The notes below the pieces were generated by a model. The model was not told the origin of the DNA. It worked only from the letters and a program-made list of their open reading frames with translations, and ran no database searches. Of a DNA stretch of 64,000 nt, positions 1-8,810 are shown piece by piece (the first letter of the stretch is position 1; each line of letters begins with the position of its first letter). Origin of the DNA: Phellopilus nigrolimitatus. Its lineage: Eukaryota > Basidiomycota > Agaricomycetes > Hymenochaetales > Hymenochaetaceae. The stretch spans positions 248,001 to 312,000 of the forward strand of contig JAJOHG010000008.1 in the NCBI GenBank assembly GCA_021029095.1. The letters are read 5' to 3'. The position numbers and the translations under genes were made by a program.

Positions 1-1
1 A

Positions 2-2563
2 GCGCGTACAAGCCGAACTCACGGCCCACAACCGGAGTCAACTATCCCACCAACCAACAGGAGCCAGGAGCCGTCAGACAATAGACGATCCTCGTCCCGA
101 ACGGCAACACCTCTAAACCAACCACGGCCGGTACATGCAACAGCAAGACCAATATTACCGGTGTTGCCACGCTCATCCTCTCCAAGTACACCACGAATTA
201 GTCTCTCCAACCCGAGCCGGCCATTGTCAACACGTGCCACGATAGCGGGAACAGCACATCGGACTCACTCCAGATCAAAGACACCCGAAGCGCTCCCCCC
301 ATCACCAAAAACGTTGCAAGCCTTCAACTTACCGGCACCTATGGAATCCCAAGCCGATTACCGGGCACGCATTCAACGAGGAGTCGCAGACTTATTTGGG
401 AGCAACCGTGAAACTCTAACCGTCGAAACGTCAAATCATTATGATTTCGTACAACAGGCAATCCAAAGTGCACTACCGCGCCCATCGGTATCCCCGCAGA
501 CCCCTCCGACACTTGGAACAGTGACGTCAATTCAACCAGTAACTACACCTCCGTCCTCGGCAGCACTAGCGTCTCAAGGAGGGTCACCAACCACGGAAGG
601 CAGACTTACTCCTGACACTGCACGAATAACGGCCACCATCCGTAACTGTGAATTGGCAGCAGACCGCAAGGATTTGCGCTCTGCGACTAATGATCATCGA
701 CCGGCACCGCCGCACATAACGGCCCCATGGGACAGGTCCCAGTCAATTGCCCCAGCACCTATCCCGGAACCGCGCCCGACACAGCCGTCACATTCGTCAC
801 CAACACACCAAGGTGAATACGAACACCCATCAATATTTAGAGGCGAAGAGTGGATCGTAGCCCTTATAACCAAGAAGGTCGATTCACCAGTGGATAGCAA
901 CCTTGGACCACTCAAAGTTCACGCACCATCGGGCTATAAGGGCGAAGCGAACCATGACGAATTTGAACGCTGGCTTCAAGCGACGCTACGCTACTTCATG
1001 GCTCAAAGACTCGTAGGACCGGCACGGGCAGCCGACCGCTTCAATACACTTGGATCACTACTAGAAGACGAAGCACTAGACTACTTCAATCGAAAGATAG
1101 ACCACCCAGGTAGCGACTGCCAAACATTCACCGCCGCGGTACTATCCATCCATCGACGCTTCCTCACGAGGGTAACCTCACTGGAGGCAGTCAAACAATA
1201 CGACGATTGCACCTACGTGGCGGACACAGGCGTCCAAGAATTCTACAACCGACTCGAGAAATTGGCCAGCCGCATGCCTCGCCCACCCGACGAGTACAGC
1301 GTCTGCCGGAAGTTCTTGGGTGGCCTACCGAACAACATAAGATCACCACTAATACTGCAACATGGATTCACGGCGGAAGAAACCCCACTAGTGGAGATCA
1401 AGAAAGCGGCATTGCGCCAGGAAGAAGGTCTCATAATAGTCAATAACTATTCTCGCAAATCCACCAAGACCACCGCATCGGACCCCCAAGACTACCGTGG
1501 CTCTTCGCGCTCGACTCGCGGGGGACGCGGTGGGACTACGCGAGGAACACGCGGTAACCGCGGGGGTATCAGTACTCAAACGAACCGTCAAGATGCCCCA
1601 GCCCAACGTCCGTTACGCGATTTGTCAACAGTACAGTGCCGGAACTGCAAAGAATACGGCCACATGAAAGCTGACCCTAAATGCCCACAATACAACGCGC
1701 GTCTCCACGCAATGAACACGGAAACCGCGCCAAACGCTTCTTCCGAAACGACACCACAGGAGCCGGAACAACCCCCGGAAGCAGCCAACCAGGCAACGGC
1801 GGGCCCGGACGAGTACTATGAATCCTTCTACCAGGATGCACAGTACGACACGGAGGATCCCACGTCTTACGAAACGGCCGATCAGGACCACGTATTCAAC
1901 GAGGACGCAGAAGACGAATTCTATGTACCAATGCATGTCATGCGCATTGAACCCGCACCAGTAACACTATTCGCGGGGCGAATGGACACGAAGTCGGCCG
2001 CTACGGAACCACCGGAATGGGTACAGGACTCCAGACTACAAGCCCGGCGTCCCGTACCCACTCAACCTAGTCGACCGGCCCAATCCCAGGTCCCACTAAC
2101 AGCATTCGTGACCATAAATGGCGTCAAAGCATACACCTTATTTGATTCGGGCAGCAACACCGATGCCATCAACCCGGAATTCGCTCACCTTGTAAAAGCC
2201 CAACGTTTCACTCTCGAACATCCAATGGCATTACAACTAGGCGTCAAAGGCAGCCGCGCACGCATAACCTACGGCGTCCGCAGCGAATTGAGCATGGGAT
2301 CTCAAACCTTCCCAGACTGCTACTTAGACGTCGCCAATATTGACAAATACGACTTAATCCTGGGAACACCATTCATGACCGAACACGAAGTGCAATTGGA
2401 TATCAAGAAACGCGTTATTCGCATTGGCAACACACTCCATAACTGTATTGACCCGTTCACGGACGCGAGCACACGAGCCTTACAGACTACGCACCCACGC
2501 GTACCACGGCCCGCCCCAGCAGCTCCTGCATTACACGCGATGGGATCCACATCAACGCAATGA
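2..2563 (+). CDS. gag: Gag-protease polyprotein of chromovirus (5' partial)
   Basis: This frame is open from base 2 with no stop upstream, so the true start is probably off the window; the first in-frame ATG is at 341. The N-terminal third is Pro/Ser/Thr-rich and probably disordered. A helical retrotransposon gag (capsid) region follows at about 950-1400, with the FERWLQATLRYF and FYNRLEKLASRMP motifs. Next come an Arg/Gly-rich stretch (1500-1570) and one zinc knuckle at 1637-1684 (CRNCKEYGH then a Cys), with spacing C-X2-C-X4-H-X6-C rather than the usual X4 at the end. The C-terminal part is a retropepsin-like aspartic protease with the catalytic DSGSNTD motif at 2144 and the ILGTPFM flap-end motif. 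The frame stops at UGA 2561-2563, directly in frame with pol. Confidence 0.9.
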   Translation, partial: ARTSRTHGPQPESTIPPTNRSQEPSDNRRSSSRTATPLNQPRPVHATARPILPVLPRSSSPSTPRISLSNPSRPLSTRATIAGTAHRTHSRSKTPEALPPSPKTLQAFNLPAPMESQADYRARIQRGVADLFGSNRETLTVETSNHYDFVQQAIQSALPRPSVSPQTPPTLGTVTSIQPVTTPPSSAALASQGGSPTTEGRLTPDTARITATIRNCELAADRKDLRSATNDHRPAPPHITAPWDRSQSIAPAPIPEPRPTQPSHSSPTHQGEYEHPSIFRGEEWIVALITKKVDSPVDSNLGPLKVHAPSGYKGEANHDEFERWLQATLRYFMAQRLVGPARAADRFNTLGSLLEDEALDYFNRKIDHPGSDCQTFTAAVLSIHRRFLTRVTSLEAVKQYDDCTYVADTGVQEFYNRLEKLASRMPRPPDEYSVCRKFLGGLPNNIRSPLILQHGFTAEETPLVEIKKAALRQEEGLIIVNNYSRKSTKTTASDPQDYRGSSRSTRGGRGGTTRGTRGNRGGISTQTNRQDAPAQRPLRDLSTVQCRNCKEYGHMKADPKCPQYNARLHAMNTETAPNASSETTPQEPEQPPEAANQATAGPDEYYESFYQDAQYDTEDPTSYETADQDHVFNEDAEDEFYVPMHVMRIEPAPVTLFAGRMDTKSAATEPPEWVQDSRLQARRPVPTQPSRPAQSQVPLTAFVTINGVKAYTLFDSGSNTDAINPEFAHLVKAQRFTLEHPMALQLGVKGSRARITYGVRSELSMGSQTFPDCYLDVANIDKYDLILGTPFMTEHEVQLDIKKRVIRIGNTLHNCIDPFTDASTRALQTTHPRVPRPAPAAPALHAMGSTSTQ
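2561..2563 (+). other. Single in-frame UGA between gag-protease and pol
   Basis: The codon order is ACG CAA UGA AAC AGC. The frame is open for about 2.5 kb before this codon and about 3.5 kb after it, with no frame change. Either the codon is a programmed readthrough site, as in some gamma-retroviruses and plant viruses, or it is one inactivating mutation in an otherwise intact copy. Confidence 0.7.
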
Positions 2564-5500
2564 AACAGCGAAAGGGAGCGCTCTCCGGCACCTCCCTCGC
2601 AGCAATCAGTACAGGACAAACCCCCGGACTATTGGACTTCGCGACCTCCTACCGAACGACCGCACCAACAGCCGTCATTCGCTAGAAACCGCCCAGTGCC
2701 AACTAAAGATCCACCCCTACCTGTACCGCCGGAACCTCAAAAGAATCCAGTACCACTGGCCACGGACGCGGACATACCCCGCCTCCGCGCTCAATGGTAC
2801 GAAATATTTACCGAATTACAAGTCGGCATCCCGGAAGAACCACCGCCGTGGCGCGAAGTTAATCACACTATCCCGTGGATCAACGAGAAAGCAAAATATA
2901 ACTTCTACGCACCAAAATGCTCGGATGCGCTACGATCTCAACTACTAGAAAAAATTGAACTTTACGTTCGCGCCGGGTGGTGGGAAAGAAAGGCCGTCCA
3001 TCAAGCTGCCCCTCTCATGTGCATTCTGAAAGGCAGCGGGAAACTCCGCACCGTAGTAGACGGCCGAGAGAAAAACGCCAACACCGTACGGGACGTGACA
3101 CCACTACCTGACATGGATCAAATACGTGCTGATGTCGCACGCGCACCATATCGCTCAAAAATCGACATGACGGACGCGTACGAACAAATTCGAGTGGCAA
3201 CAGAAGACATATGGAAAACAGCCTTCTCAACACCATTTGGCACGTTCGTATCACATACCATGCAACAAGGCGATTGCAACGCGCCATCCACATTCCAAAG
3301 GCTTATGACCGTCATATTCCGCAACGAAATTGGCACCTTTGTCTATATCTACCTGGATGACATATTCGTTTGTTCGTACTCGATCAACGACCATGAAAAA
3401 CACCTTAGAATCGTATTCGAACGACTCAAGGAGGCCAAATTTTTCATCAGTCGCACAAAGATTGACTTATACTCGGAACGCATGGAGTGCCTGGGACACA
3501 TCATCGACAACCAAGGACTCCATGCCGACCCGGACAAACTACACCGGTTACGAACATGGCGCGTCCCCCGAACTCTGGGAGACGTCCAACGCTTCGTAGG
3601 ATTGGCCAACTACCTCACGAACTTCCTACCGAACCTCGCAACGTACACGGCACCACTCGCGACTATTGGTAATAACAACCGACCATTCGTCTGGCTACCA
3701 GTTCATGATAAATCATTTACCATGATCAAAAGCCTGGTTTGTCGAACCCCAATACTAAGACCGATCGATGCGAACAAGCCCGAAACTATTTGGGTTGTTT
3801 GCGACGCATCTATGTCAGGTGTGGGGGCCATGTATGGGCAGGGCGAATCTTGGAAAACGTGCCGACCAGCAGGATTCATGTCCAAGAAATGGACCAACGC
3901 TCAACGAAGTTACTTCACGTACGAATGCGAAGCACTAGCCATCATCGAGGCGCTCCTCACTTGGGAAGACCGTCTACTGGGACTAAAAATCACAATCGTC
4001 ACCGACCATCAAGCCTTGCAATACTTCAAGTACCAGCAGAGCTTTTCGCCCCGACACTCCCGATGGAACGACTACATACAGCGGTTCAATCAAAACATCA
4101 TCTACGTTAAGGGCGAAGAAAACAAAGTCGGCGATTGCATGTCACGGTACTTCGAATCCGACTTCTGGAACGAACAGCACGACTACCAAGACTACGCTAC
4201 AGCAGACGTCCTACTGGATCCTGATCTCGACGACTTACCGCAACGCCGCGTCCTAGAACTACGCGCCATGACCCGATCGACAACCCAAAAGGCTGGCCGC
4301 CCCACGGATATGATCGCGGACCGCACGCGAATCGCAGCCGACCTACGCGCAGAGGCTGCGGAGACGGCGGTTGTCCAACCCCCGTCACCACAGAATCCGA
4401 ATAAGGAAGACCCGCTCCTATTGGATTCCGTACAAAATGGTCCCCCACTCCGAGCAATTGTTGAAGATACCCCGGAATTTTTGGTAGCAGTAAAAGAAGG
4501 TTATAACCAAGACTCGCTCTGGAAGAAGGTACTGCACAACCCGGACGCACACAATAAATTCCGGATCGAGGAAGGCTTGATCTATGCAAGGAATCCCCAG
4601 CGCCGTATCGCACTGGGTATTCCACGCACTATCTGGCAAAACCGACGCCTCACTGGCATAATCATCGACTTCGCTCACACTACATTGGGACACCTCGGAC
4701 CATTCAAAACTGCGGAATACATTAGACGTTGGTACTGGTGGCCATCAATACGCACCGACGTCGACGCGTTTTGTGACTCCTGCGGAATTTGTGCTACCAC
4801 TAAAGGATGGAACCAAAAACCGGCAGGACTGCTACACTCCTTACCCATACCAGACCGACCCTGGTCCTCCATAGGCATGGACTTTGTCGGACCCTTCCCT
4901 CACTGTAGGGGATTTGATTACTTATGGATCGTCATCTGCCGTCTCACAGCAATGGTCCACCTAATACCGATTACGACTACAGTAAGGGCTTCCGAACTCG
5001 CACCAATTTACATGCGCGAGGTCGTCCGACTACATGGACTAGCACAATCCATTGTTTCAGACCGCGACGTCAAGTTCACGTCGACGTTCTGGCGCGAATT
5101 ACACCGTCTGCTAGGAGCTAAACTACTTATGTCTACATCGTTCCATCCGCAAACGGACGGCGCATCAGAACGAGTTATCCGATCGGTCGCGCAAGTCCTA
5201 CGAGCAGTAGTGGAACCCGATCAGAATAATTGGGTGGACAAATTGCCTTATGTCGAATTCGCACTGAACTCGCAAGCCGGTAAAGCGTCAGGTTACGCAC
5301 CGTTCGAGCTCAACTACGGATTTATGCCTACCCTCACGAACTTCGTACCAGCCACAAGCTTCGCGGGGGTGCGCAACTTCGTGGACCAAGCTCGAGCCAA
5401 CCTCACGGCCGCTTATGATAATATCATTGCGTCAAGAGTATCACAAACCCACTTTGCCAACGCGCACCGCAGAGAAGACCCACCTTGGCAAATCGGGGAC

Positions 5501-6034
5501 AATGTTTACTTATCAACGGCAAACCTGACACTACCGAAAGGCCGCGTCAAACGGCTTACACCGCGATTTATTGGCCCACTAAAAATTCTGAAAGCGCACC
5601 CGGAAACGTCTACCTACACATTGGAACTACCGGAGGTCATGCGAAAGCGTCGCATACACCCTAACTTCCACGCCTCCTTACTACGACCCTTCGTCGCAAG
5701 CGACCCGGACCTCTTCCCAGGACGAGAGGCTAGCGCGGTCTACGACTTCGGACAAGCGGATGATAAGGAATGGGTGGTCGAATCAATCGTAGACCACGAT
5801 TGGCGCGACCGCACCCTACACCTAAAAATCCACTGGTCCCTAGGTGATGAATCCTGGGAACCGTTAGAAGAATGCGAGGAACTCGCCGCCCTCGACGAGT
5901 ACCTCGCACTACACGGAGTCGACCGGCCCGCGCAATTACCGGGACGAGTTCCGACGAACAACAGAGGCCGCCCGCGCGGCAATCGCCGTGCAGGCAGACC
6001 GGCGGGGGCGAGGCGCCGACGGGGGCGTGGGTAA
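2564..6034 (+). CDS. pol: Pol polyprotein: reverse transcriptase, RNase H, integrase, chromodomain
   Basis: The frame is open immediately after the gag stop and is the same frame. It has no ATG at the junction, so it is probably made by readthrough of UGA. Residue numbers count from codon 2696. RT covers about 75-290, with the YLDD active site at 219-222. RNase H follows, with CDAS, YECEA and TDHQAL motifs. The integrase has an H-H-C-C zinc finger (FAHTTLGH, CDSCGIC) and the catalytic triad D729, D789, E825, which is the standard D,D-35-E spacing. The C-terminal chromodomain lies at about 1025-1075 (EWVVESIVDHDW, then WEPLEE) and is followed by a basic Arg/Gly tail. Chromodomains of this type direct integration toward marked chromatin. 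All key residues are present, so the protein could be active. Confidence 0.95.
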   Translation, partial: NSERERSPAPPSQQSVQDKPPDYWTSRPPTERPHQQPSFARNRPVPTKDPPLPVPPEPQKNPVPLATDADIPRLRAQWYEIFTELQVGIPEEPPPWREVNHTIPWINEKAKYNFYAPKCSDALRSQLLEKIELYVRAGWWERKAVHQAAPLMCILKGSGKLRTVVDGREKNANTVRDVTPLPDMDQIRADVARAPYRSKIDMTDAYEQIRVATEDIWKTAFSTPFGTFVSHTMQQGDCNAPSTFQRLMTVIFRNEIGTFVYIYLDDIFVCSYSINDHEKHLRIVFERLKEAKFFISRTKIDLYSERMECLGHIIDNQGLHADPDKLHRLRTWRVPRTLGDVQRFVGLANYLTNFLPNLATYTAPLATIGNNNRPFVWLPVHDKSFTMIKSLVCRTPILRPIDANKPETIWVVCDASMSGVGAMYGQGESWKTCRPAGFMSKKWTNAQRSYFTYECEALAIIEALLTWEDRLLGLKITIVTDHQALQYFKYQQSFSPRHSRWNDYIQRFNQNIIYVKGEENKVGDCMSRYFESDFWNEQHDYQDYATADVLLDPDLDDLPQRRVLELRAMTRSTTQKAGRPTDMIADRTRIAADLRAEAAETAVVQPPSPQNPNKEDPLLLDSVQNGPPLRAIVEDTPEFLVAVKEGYNQDSLWKKVLHNPDAHNKFRIEEGLIYARNPQRRIALGIPRTIWQNRRLTGIIIDFAHTTLGHLGPFKTAEYIRRWYWWPSIRTDVDAFCDSCGICATTKGWNQKPAGLLHSLPIPDRPWSSIGMDFVGPFPHCRGFDYLWIVICRLTAMVHLIPITTTVRASELAPIYMREVVRLHGLAQSIVSDRDVKFTSTFWRELHRLLGAKLLMSTSFHPQTDGASERVIRSVAQVLRAVVEPDQNNWVDKLPYVEFALNSQAGKASGYAPFELNYGFMPTLTNFVPATSFAGVRNFVDQARANLTAAYDNIIASRVSQTHFANAHRREDPPWQIGDNVYLSTANLTLPKGRVKRLTPRFIGPLKILKAHPETSTYTLELPEVMRKRRIHPNFHASLLRPFVASDPDLFPGREASAVYDFGQADDKEWVVESIVDHDWRDRTLHLKIHWSLGDESWEPLEECEELAALDEYLALHGVDRPAQLPGRVPTNNRGRPRGNRRAGRPAGARRRRGRG

Positions 6035-6087
6035 AGTGACACGTCACAACTATACAGTGTGATGGCCAACAACCTATTTGATTCCGT

Positions 6088-6168
6088 CGCATCGCCTCTC
6101 TCCTTCTTCTTCCCCATCACCTTCTTCCAACTACAAGCGACAAAAGTCTTCTCTCAATTACAAAAAAA
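6088..6168 (+). promoter_or_regulatory. Pyrimidine-rich leader before ORF3, possible internal promoter/5' UTR
   Basis: The gap between pol and ORF3 contains a dense C/T tract (about 6088-6130), then an A-rich stretch ending in a run of A directly before ATG 6169, with A at position -3. This layout resembles the CT-rich core promoter and leader of many basidiomycete genes. A TATAC sequence lies near 6051. That ORF3 has its own transcript is inference. Confidence 0.35.
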
Positions 6169-8562
6169 ATGTCTTCTTCAAATTACGGATACTCCAGACA
6201 GACGTCTTCGCACGCTTCATCGGCAATGCAAGGCACTCCTGGCCGTCCCTTCCTCCCGTACCAACAAACCCCAGGCGGCAACGGGGGCCGCGACCGCAGT
6301 GACGAGCCGACGCGCAAGCGTCCGCGCGGCACGGACGCGACCCCCCACCGTCCGGAGGCGAGATGGGAATACGTCAAAAATTTGGACTGCGCCCTTCACC
6401 CTGCGGATACCTGCACGGACTGCAAGCACTTTGGAGAACACCTCGATGACGCACTGAACAGGGGCTCTCAATCGCTGCGAGAAGCGCACCGCCAAATTAA
6501 AGGGTTCACCATTGGCGATCTCGAAAACAAACTCGAGACGGCCATGCAACAAAACCGCCAACTGGAGGCCGAAGTAGGGCGCCTTAGAGCATTACACCCC
6601 CCACGTGTATCTCCACGATCACCACCTCGTTATCGATCCCGATCTCCTCCTCGTCTCCAGAATCGCTCACCGCCGCGACGCCAAACCCGCTCTCCCCGGC
6701 GCCAAACCCGATCCCCTCGGCGCCACACCCGATCCCCGCAACGGTTCGCGCCTCGCTCACCATCGCGCGGGGCACGATACCAAGCGCGCCCGGCGTTCAA
6801 CGAGGCAAGGAGACCGCCGTCATCCCGTCGAGGAAGCATCGCGCCACGCTCGCCACCGCGCGGGGCGCGATATGAAACTCGACCGGGCCCTGAAGAAGCG
6901 CAAGGTTCACAGGCCTATCAGCGCGGACGTTCAGACTTCCGCGGTCGAGGAAGGGGTAGAGGTGCCGGACCACGCTCGATCACGTCGGCCGAATGGCAGT
7001 CCCAGGCATGGGACTCGCAAGCTCCGGCGACCTCAACGTCCTCATCATGGGGCGTCCCCGAAGTAGGATCGGACCTCAGCTGGGGACAAGGCGCGGAGTG
7101 GACGGCCACTTGGACCGGCGCATCCCCAGAATCCTGGGGCAAAACGCCGGCACCCACCTCAGCGACCGGACCCACCGTCCCCGAAACCCCGACAACGTCG
7201 GTCTCGCAACCGGACCAGGACGTTGAAATGGCGGTCGTCCCTACCCTGCGCCTGGCCCCAAAACGAGAGGACGAAAACGACGACGATGATGACGATGACG
7301 ATGATTCACCGGCAGGACCGGTAATTAACTCCAACGACGAGCTCGCCGACGCATTAAACGAAATCTACAATAGCGCGGACGATCCGGAACTACCAGAACT
7401 TTTCGTGGACAAAGACCTCTCGCAGTTTCGGACGGGCGCGCTGGTCCACACGCACAAATCCGAGTACTACATACTGGACCCTCGCGACCCAAACCAACAA
7501 CTCCGCCTCAATAAAAAACAGCGTCGCCGAGCAGAGGACTATGGCGAACTCCCCCCCATACACGCCGACGCCATCAAGCAAGCTCGGCTGCTGCCGCCAA
7601 TCCTAACTGTCCCGACCAACGATTCACCGCGTCCTAACTTCCTGACAGTAGTAATGCGACAACCGACACGCTTCGTCGGCCACAGGGAGCCCTGGTCCGA
7701 GCACGACGCGCGCGAGCTCAGAGCTCGCGCGCTGAGCGAACCAGCGGACGGCTACCACGTCGTCCAATACAACTTCTTCCGGCGGGCAGCACTGACGCAC
7801 GATGAGCTCACGCCCGCCGAGGAATACCTCGTCTCGCAACTACCGATTCCCCAACGAGCGCGCACCATCGACATTAAGCAGCCGGATCCCAAATGTGCTC
7901 TCGAGATTCACGCAGAATTTTGGATTCGTGTAGTCGACCAACGCCCCTCAGGAATGCGTTTCCTCGACAACCAGATAAACTGGCACGACGCGGACGCAAT
8001 GCACACCTTGAAGCGCATAGGCCCTAAGAAAGAAGACGCAGGGCCTTTCCGCACTCACTGGCTGCCCAAAGCAGCCGCGTTTATTGTGTCTAATCAGTAC
8101 GAGGAATTCCTACGCACCCGCACTGAGGCGGTAAACCCTTGGGCACAACACCGCCCGCTCGCCTACGCCGTAGCCAACGTGGAACCAACCTTGATAGCGC
8201 GCCACTTCGCGGCTACCGGGATCACGTTGGCACGTCTCCTCACCTGGCGCCCGCTCGCTCACCACGTCATGGCGAGTCGCGCCGAGGAGCTCGGAGCATA
8301 CGAAAGTGTTGCGCAACCCGTCACACCGACACCGGAACCGCGCATCACGGACCCAGGGTTCACCGACCTTCTCGCAGCGGGTTTGCCACTGAGCCGTAAC
8401 AGGTCAGCAGCACCCACCGGAAGCGCGACATTGGACACACCCGCCCGCACCACGGAACCGCCATCGTCGACCTCGGAACCAACCGCCTCGCCGACTACTC
8501 TGACGGAGCTTAACCGGCCGGATGAACCAAAGGACGGCGAGGACAACATGGTCACGGAATAG
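6169..8562 (+). CDS. ORF3 of chromovirus: 797-residue protein of unknown function
   Basis: This intact ORF lies between pol and the polypurine tract, where an env gene would sit in a retrovirus, and it is in a different frame from pol. I see no signal peptide and no membrane helix, so it is not an envelope protein. In order it has: a polar N-terminus with a basic RKRPRG patch; a Cys/His cluster at residues 74-91 (C74, H77, C82, C85, H87, H91) that could bind zinc; a short predicted coiled coil at 117-142; RSPPR/RSPRR repeats at 145-200 like those of SR proteins; an Arg/Gly-rich and Trp-rich linker; an acidic run of about nine Asp; and a well-ordered-looking region at about 400-690 (KSEYYILDPRDPNQQLRL, EFWIRVVDQRPSGMRFL) that I do not recognise. 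The ATG is well placed behind an A-rich leader. Nucleic-acid binding is plausible but unproven. Confidence 0.85.
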   Translation: MSSSNYGYSRQTSSHASSAMQGTPGRPFLPYQQTPGGNGGRDRSDEPTRKRPRGTDATPHRPEARWEYVKNLDCALHPADTCTDCKHFGEHLDDALNRGSQSLREAHRQIKGFTIGDLENKLETAMQQNRQLEAEVGRLRALHPPRVSPRSPPRYRSRSPPRLQNRSPPRRQTRSPRRQTRSPRRHTRSPQRFAPRSPSRGARYQARPAFNEARRPPSSRRGSIAPRSPPRGARYETRPGPEEAQGSQAYQRGRSDFRGRGRGRGAGPRSITSAEWQSQAWDSQAPATSTSSSWGVPEVGSDLSWGQGAEWTATWTGASPESWGKTPAPTSATGPTVPETPTTSVSQPDQDVEMAVVPTLRLAPKREDENDDDDDDDDDSPAGPVINSNDELADALNEIYNSADDPELPELFVDKDLSQFRTGALVHTHKSEYYILDPRDPNQQLRLNKKQRRRAEDYGELPPIHADAIKQARLLPPILTVPTNDSPRPNFLTVVMRQPTRFVGHREPWSEHDARELRARALSEPADGYHVVQYNFFRRAALTHDELTPAEEYLVSQLPIPQRARTIDIKQPDPKCALEIHAEFWIRVVDQRPSGMRFLDNQINWHDADAMHTLKRIGPKKEDAGPFRTHWLPKAAAFIVSNQYEEFLRTRTEAVNPWAQHRPLAYAVANVEPTLIARHFAATGITLARLLTWRPLAHHVMASRAEELGAYESVAQPVTPTPEPRITDPGFTDLLAAGLPLSRNRSAAPTGSATLDTPARTTEPPSSTSEPTASPTTLTELNRPDEPKDGEDNMVTE

Positions 8563-8613
8563 GCGACGCGTGCGCATTATATTCTTCACTCGTGCGACTC
8601 CCTGGAGGCAGTC

Positions 8614-8626
8614 GGGAAGGGGAGGA
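8614..8626 (+). other. Polypurine tract
   Basis: The 13-base purine run GGGAAGGGGAGGA ends exactly where the LTR begins with TGTAGGA. This is the expected primer site for plus-strand DNA synthesis by the element. Confidence 0.85.
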
Positions 8627-8810
8627 TGTAGGATCGGCACGCAGTGGCGTGGGAATGTATTGTTTGGTTGTGTTTCCGTCGACGGATATCTTTGGAGCTA
8701 CGTGTACATGTCTCCCCAGTTCGAACTACCACTACACTGTATTCTCTCTGGCTAGCGATATACACCAGGTTCTGAGTATCTCTGTCTGATATCCGCCTAC
8801 GTCTCCTACA
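8627..8810 (+). repeat. 3' long terminal repeat (184 bp)
   Basis: The LTR begins TGTAGGA and ends TCCTACA, a perfect 7-bp terminal inverted repeat carrying the universal TG...CA ends, and it follows the polypurine tract directly. It is short for a Ty3/gypsy LTR. The matching 5' LTR is off the left edge, so identity between the two LTRs cannot be used for dating here. Confidence 0.85.

Larger units (their letters stand above)
1..8810 (+). mobile_element. Ty3/gypsy LTR retrotransposon (chromovirus), 5' truncated by window edge
   Basis: The order gag-protease, RT-RNase H-integrase-chromodomain, extra ORF, polypurine tract, LTR defines a Ty3/gypsy chromovirus. The 5' LTR and primer binding site lie left of the window, because the gag frame is already open at base 2. 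The three long reading frames contain no stop other than the single UGA at 2561, and the catalytic residues of protease, RT, RNase H and integrase are all visible, so the copy looks young. The sense strand is rich in A and C, unlike the flanking genes. A target duplication cannot be tested; the first five bases after the 3' LTR are GCTTG. Confidence 0.95.

Noticed and set aside
6169..8562. ORF3 of the chromovirus as an env gene
   Set aside because: No signal peptide and no transmembrane segment; the highly charged RS-rich sequence does not fit an envelope protein.
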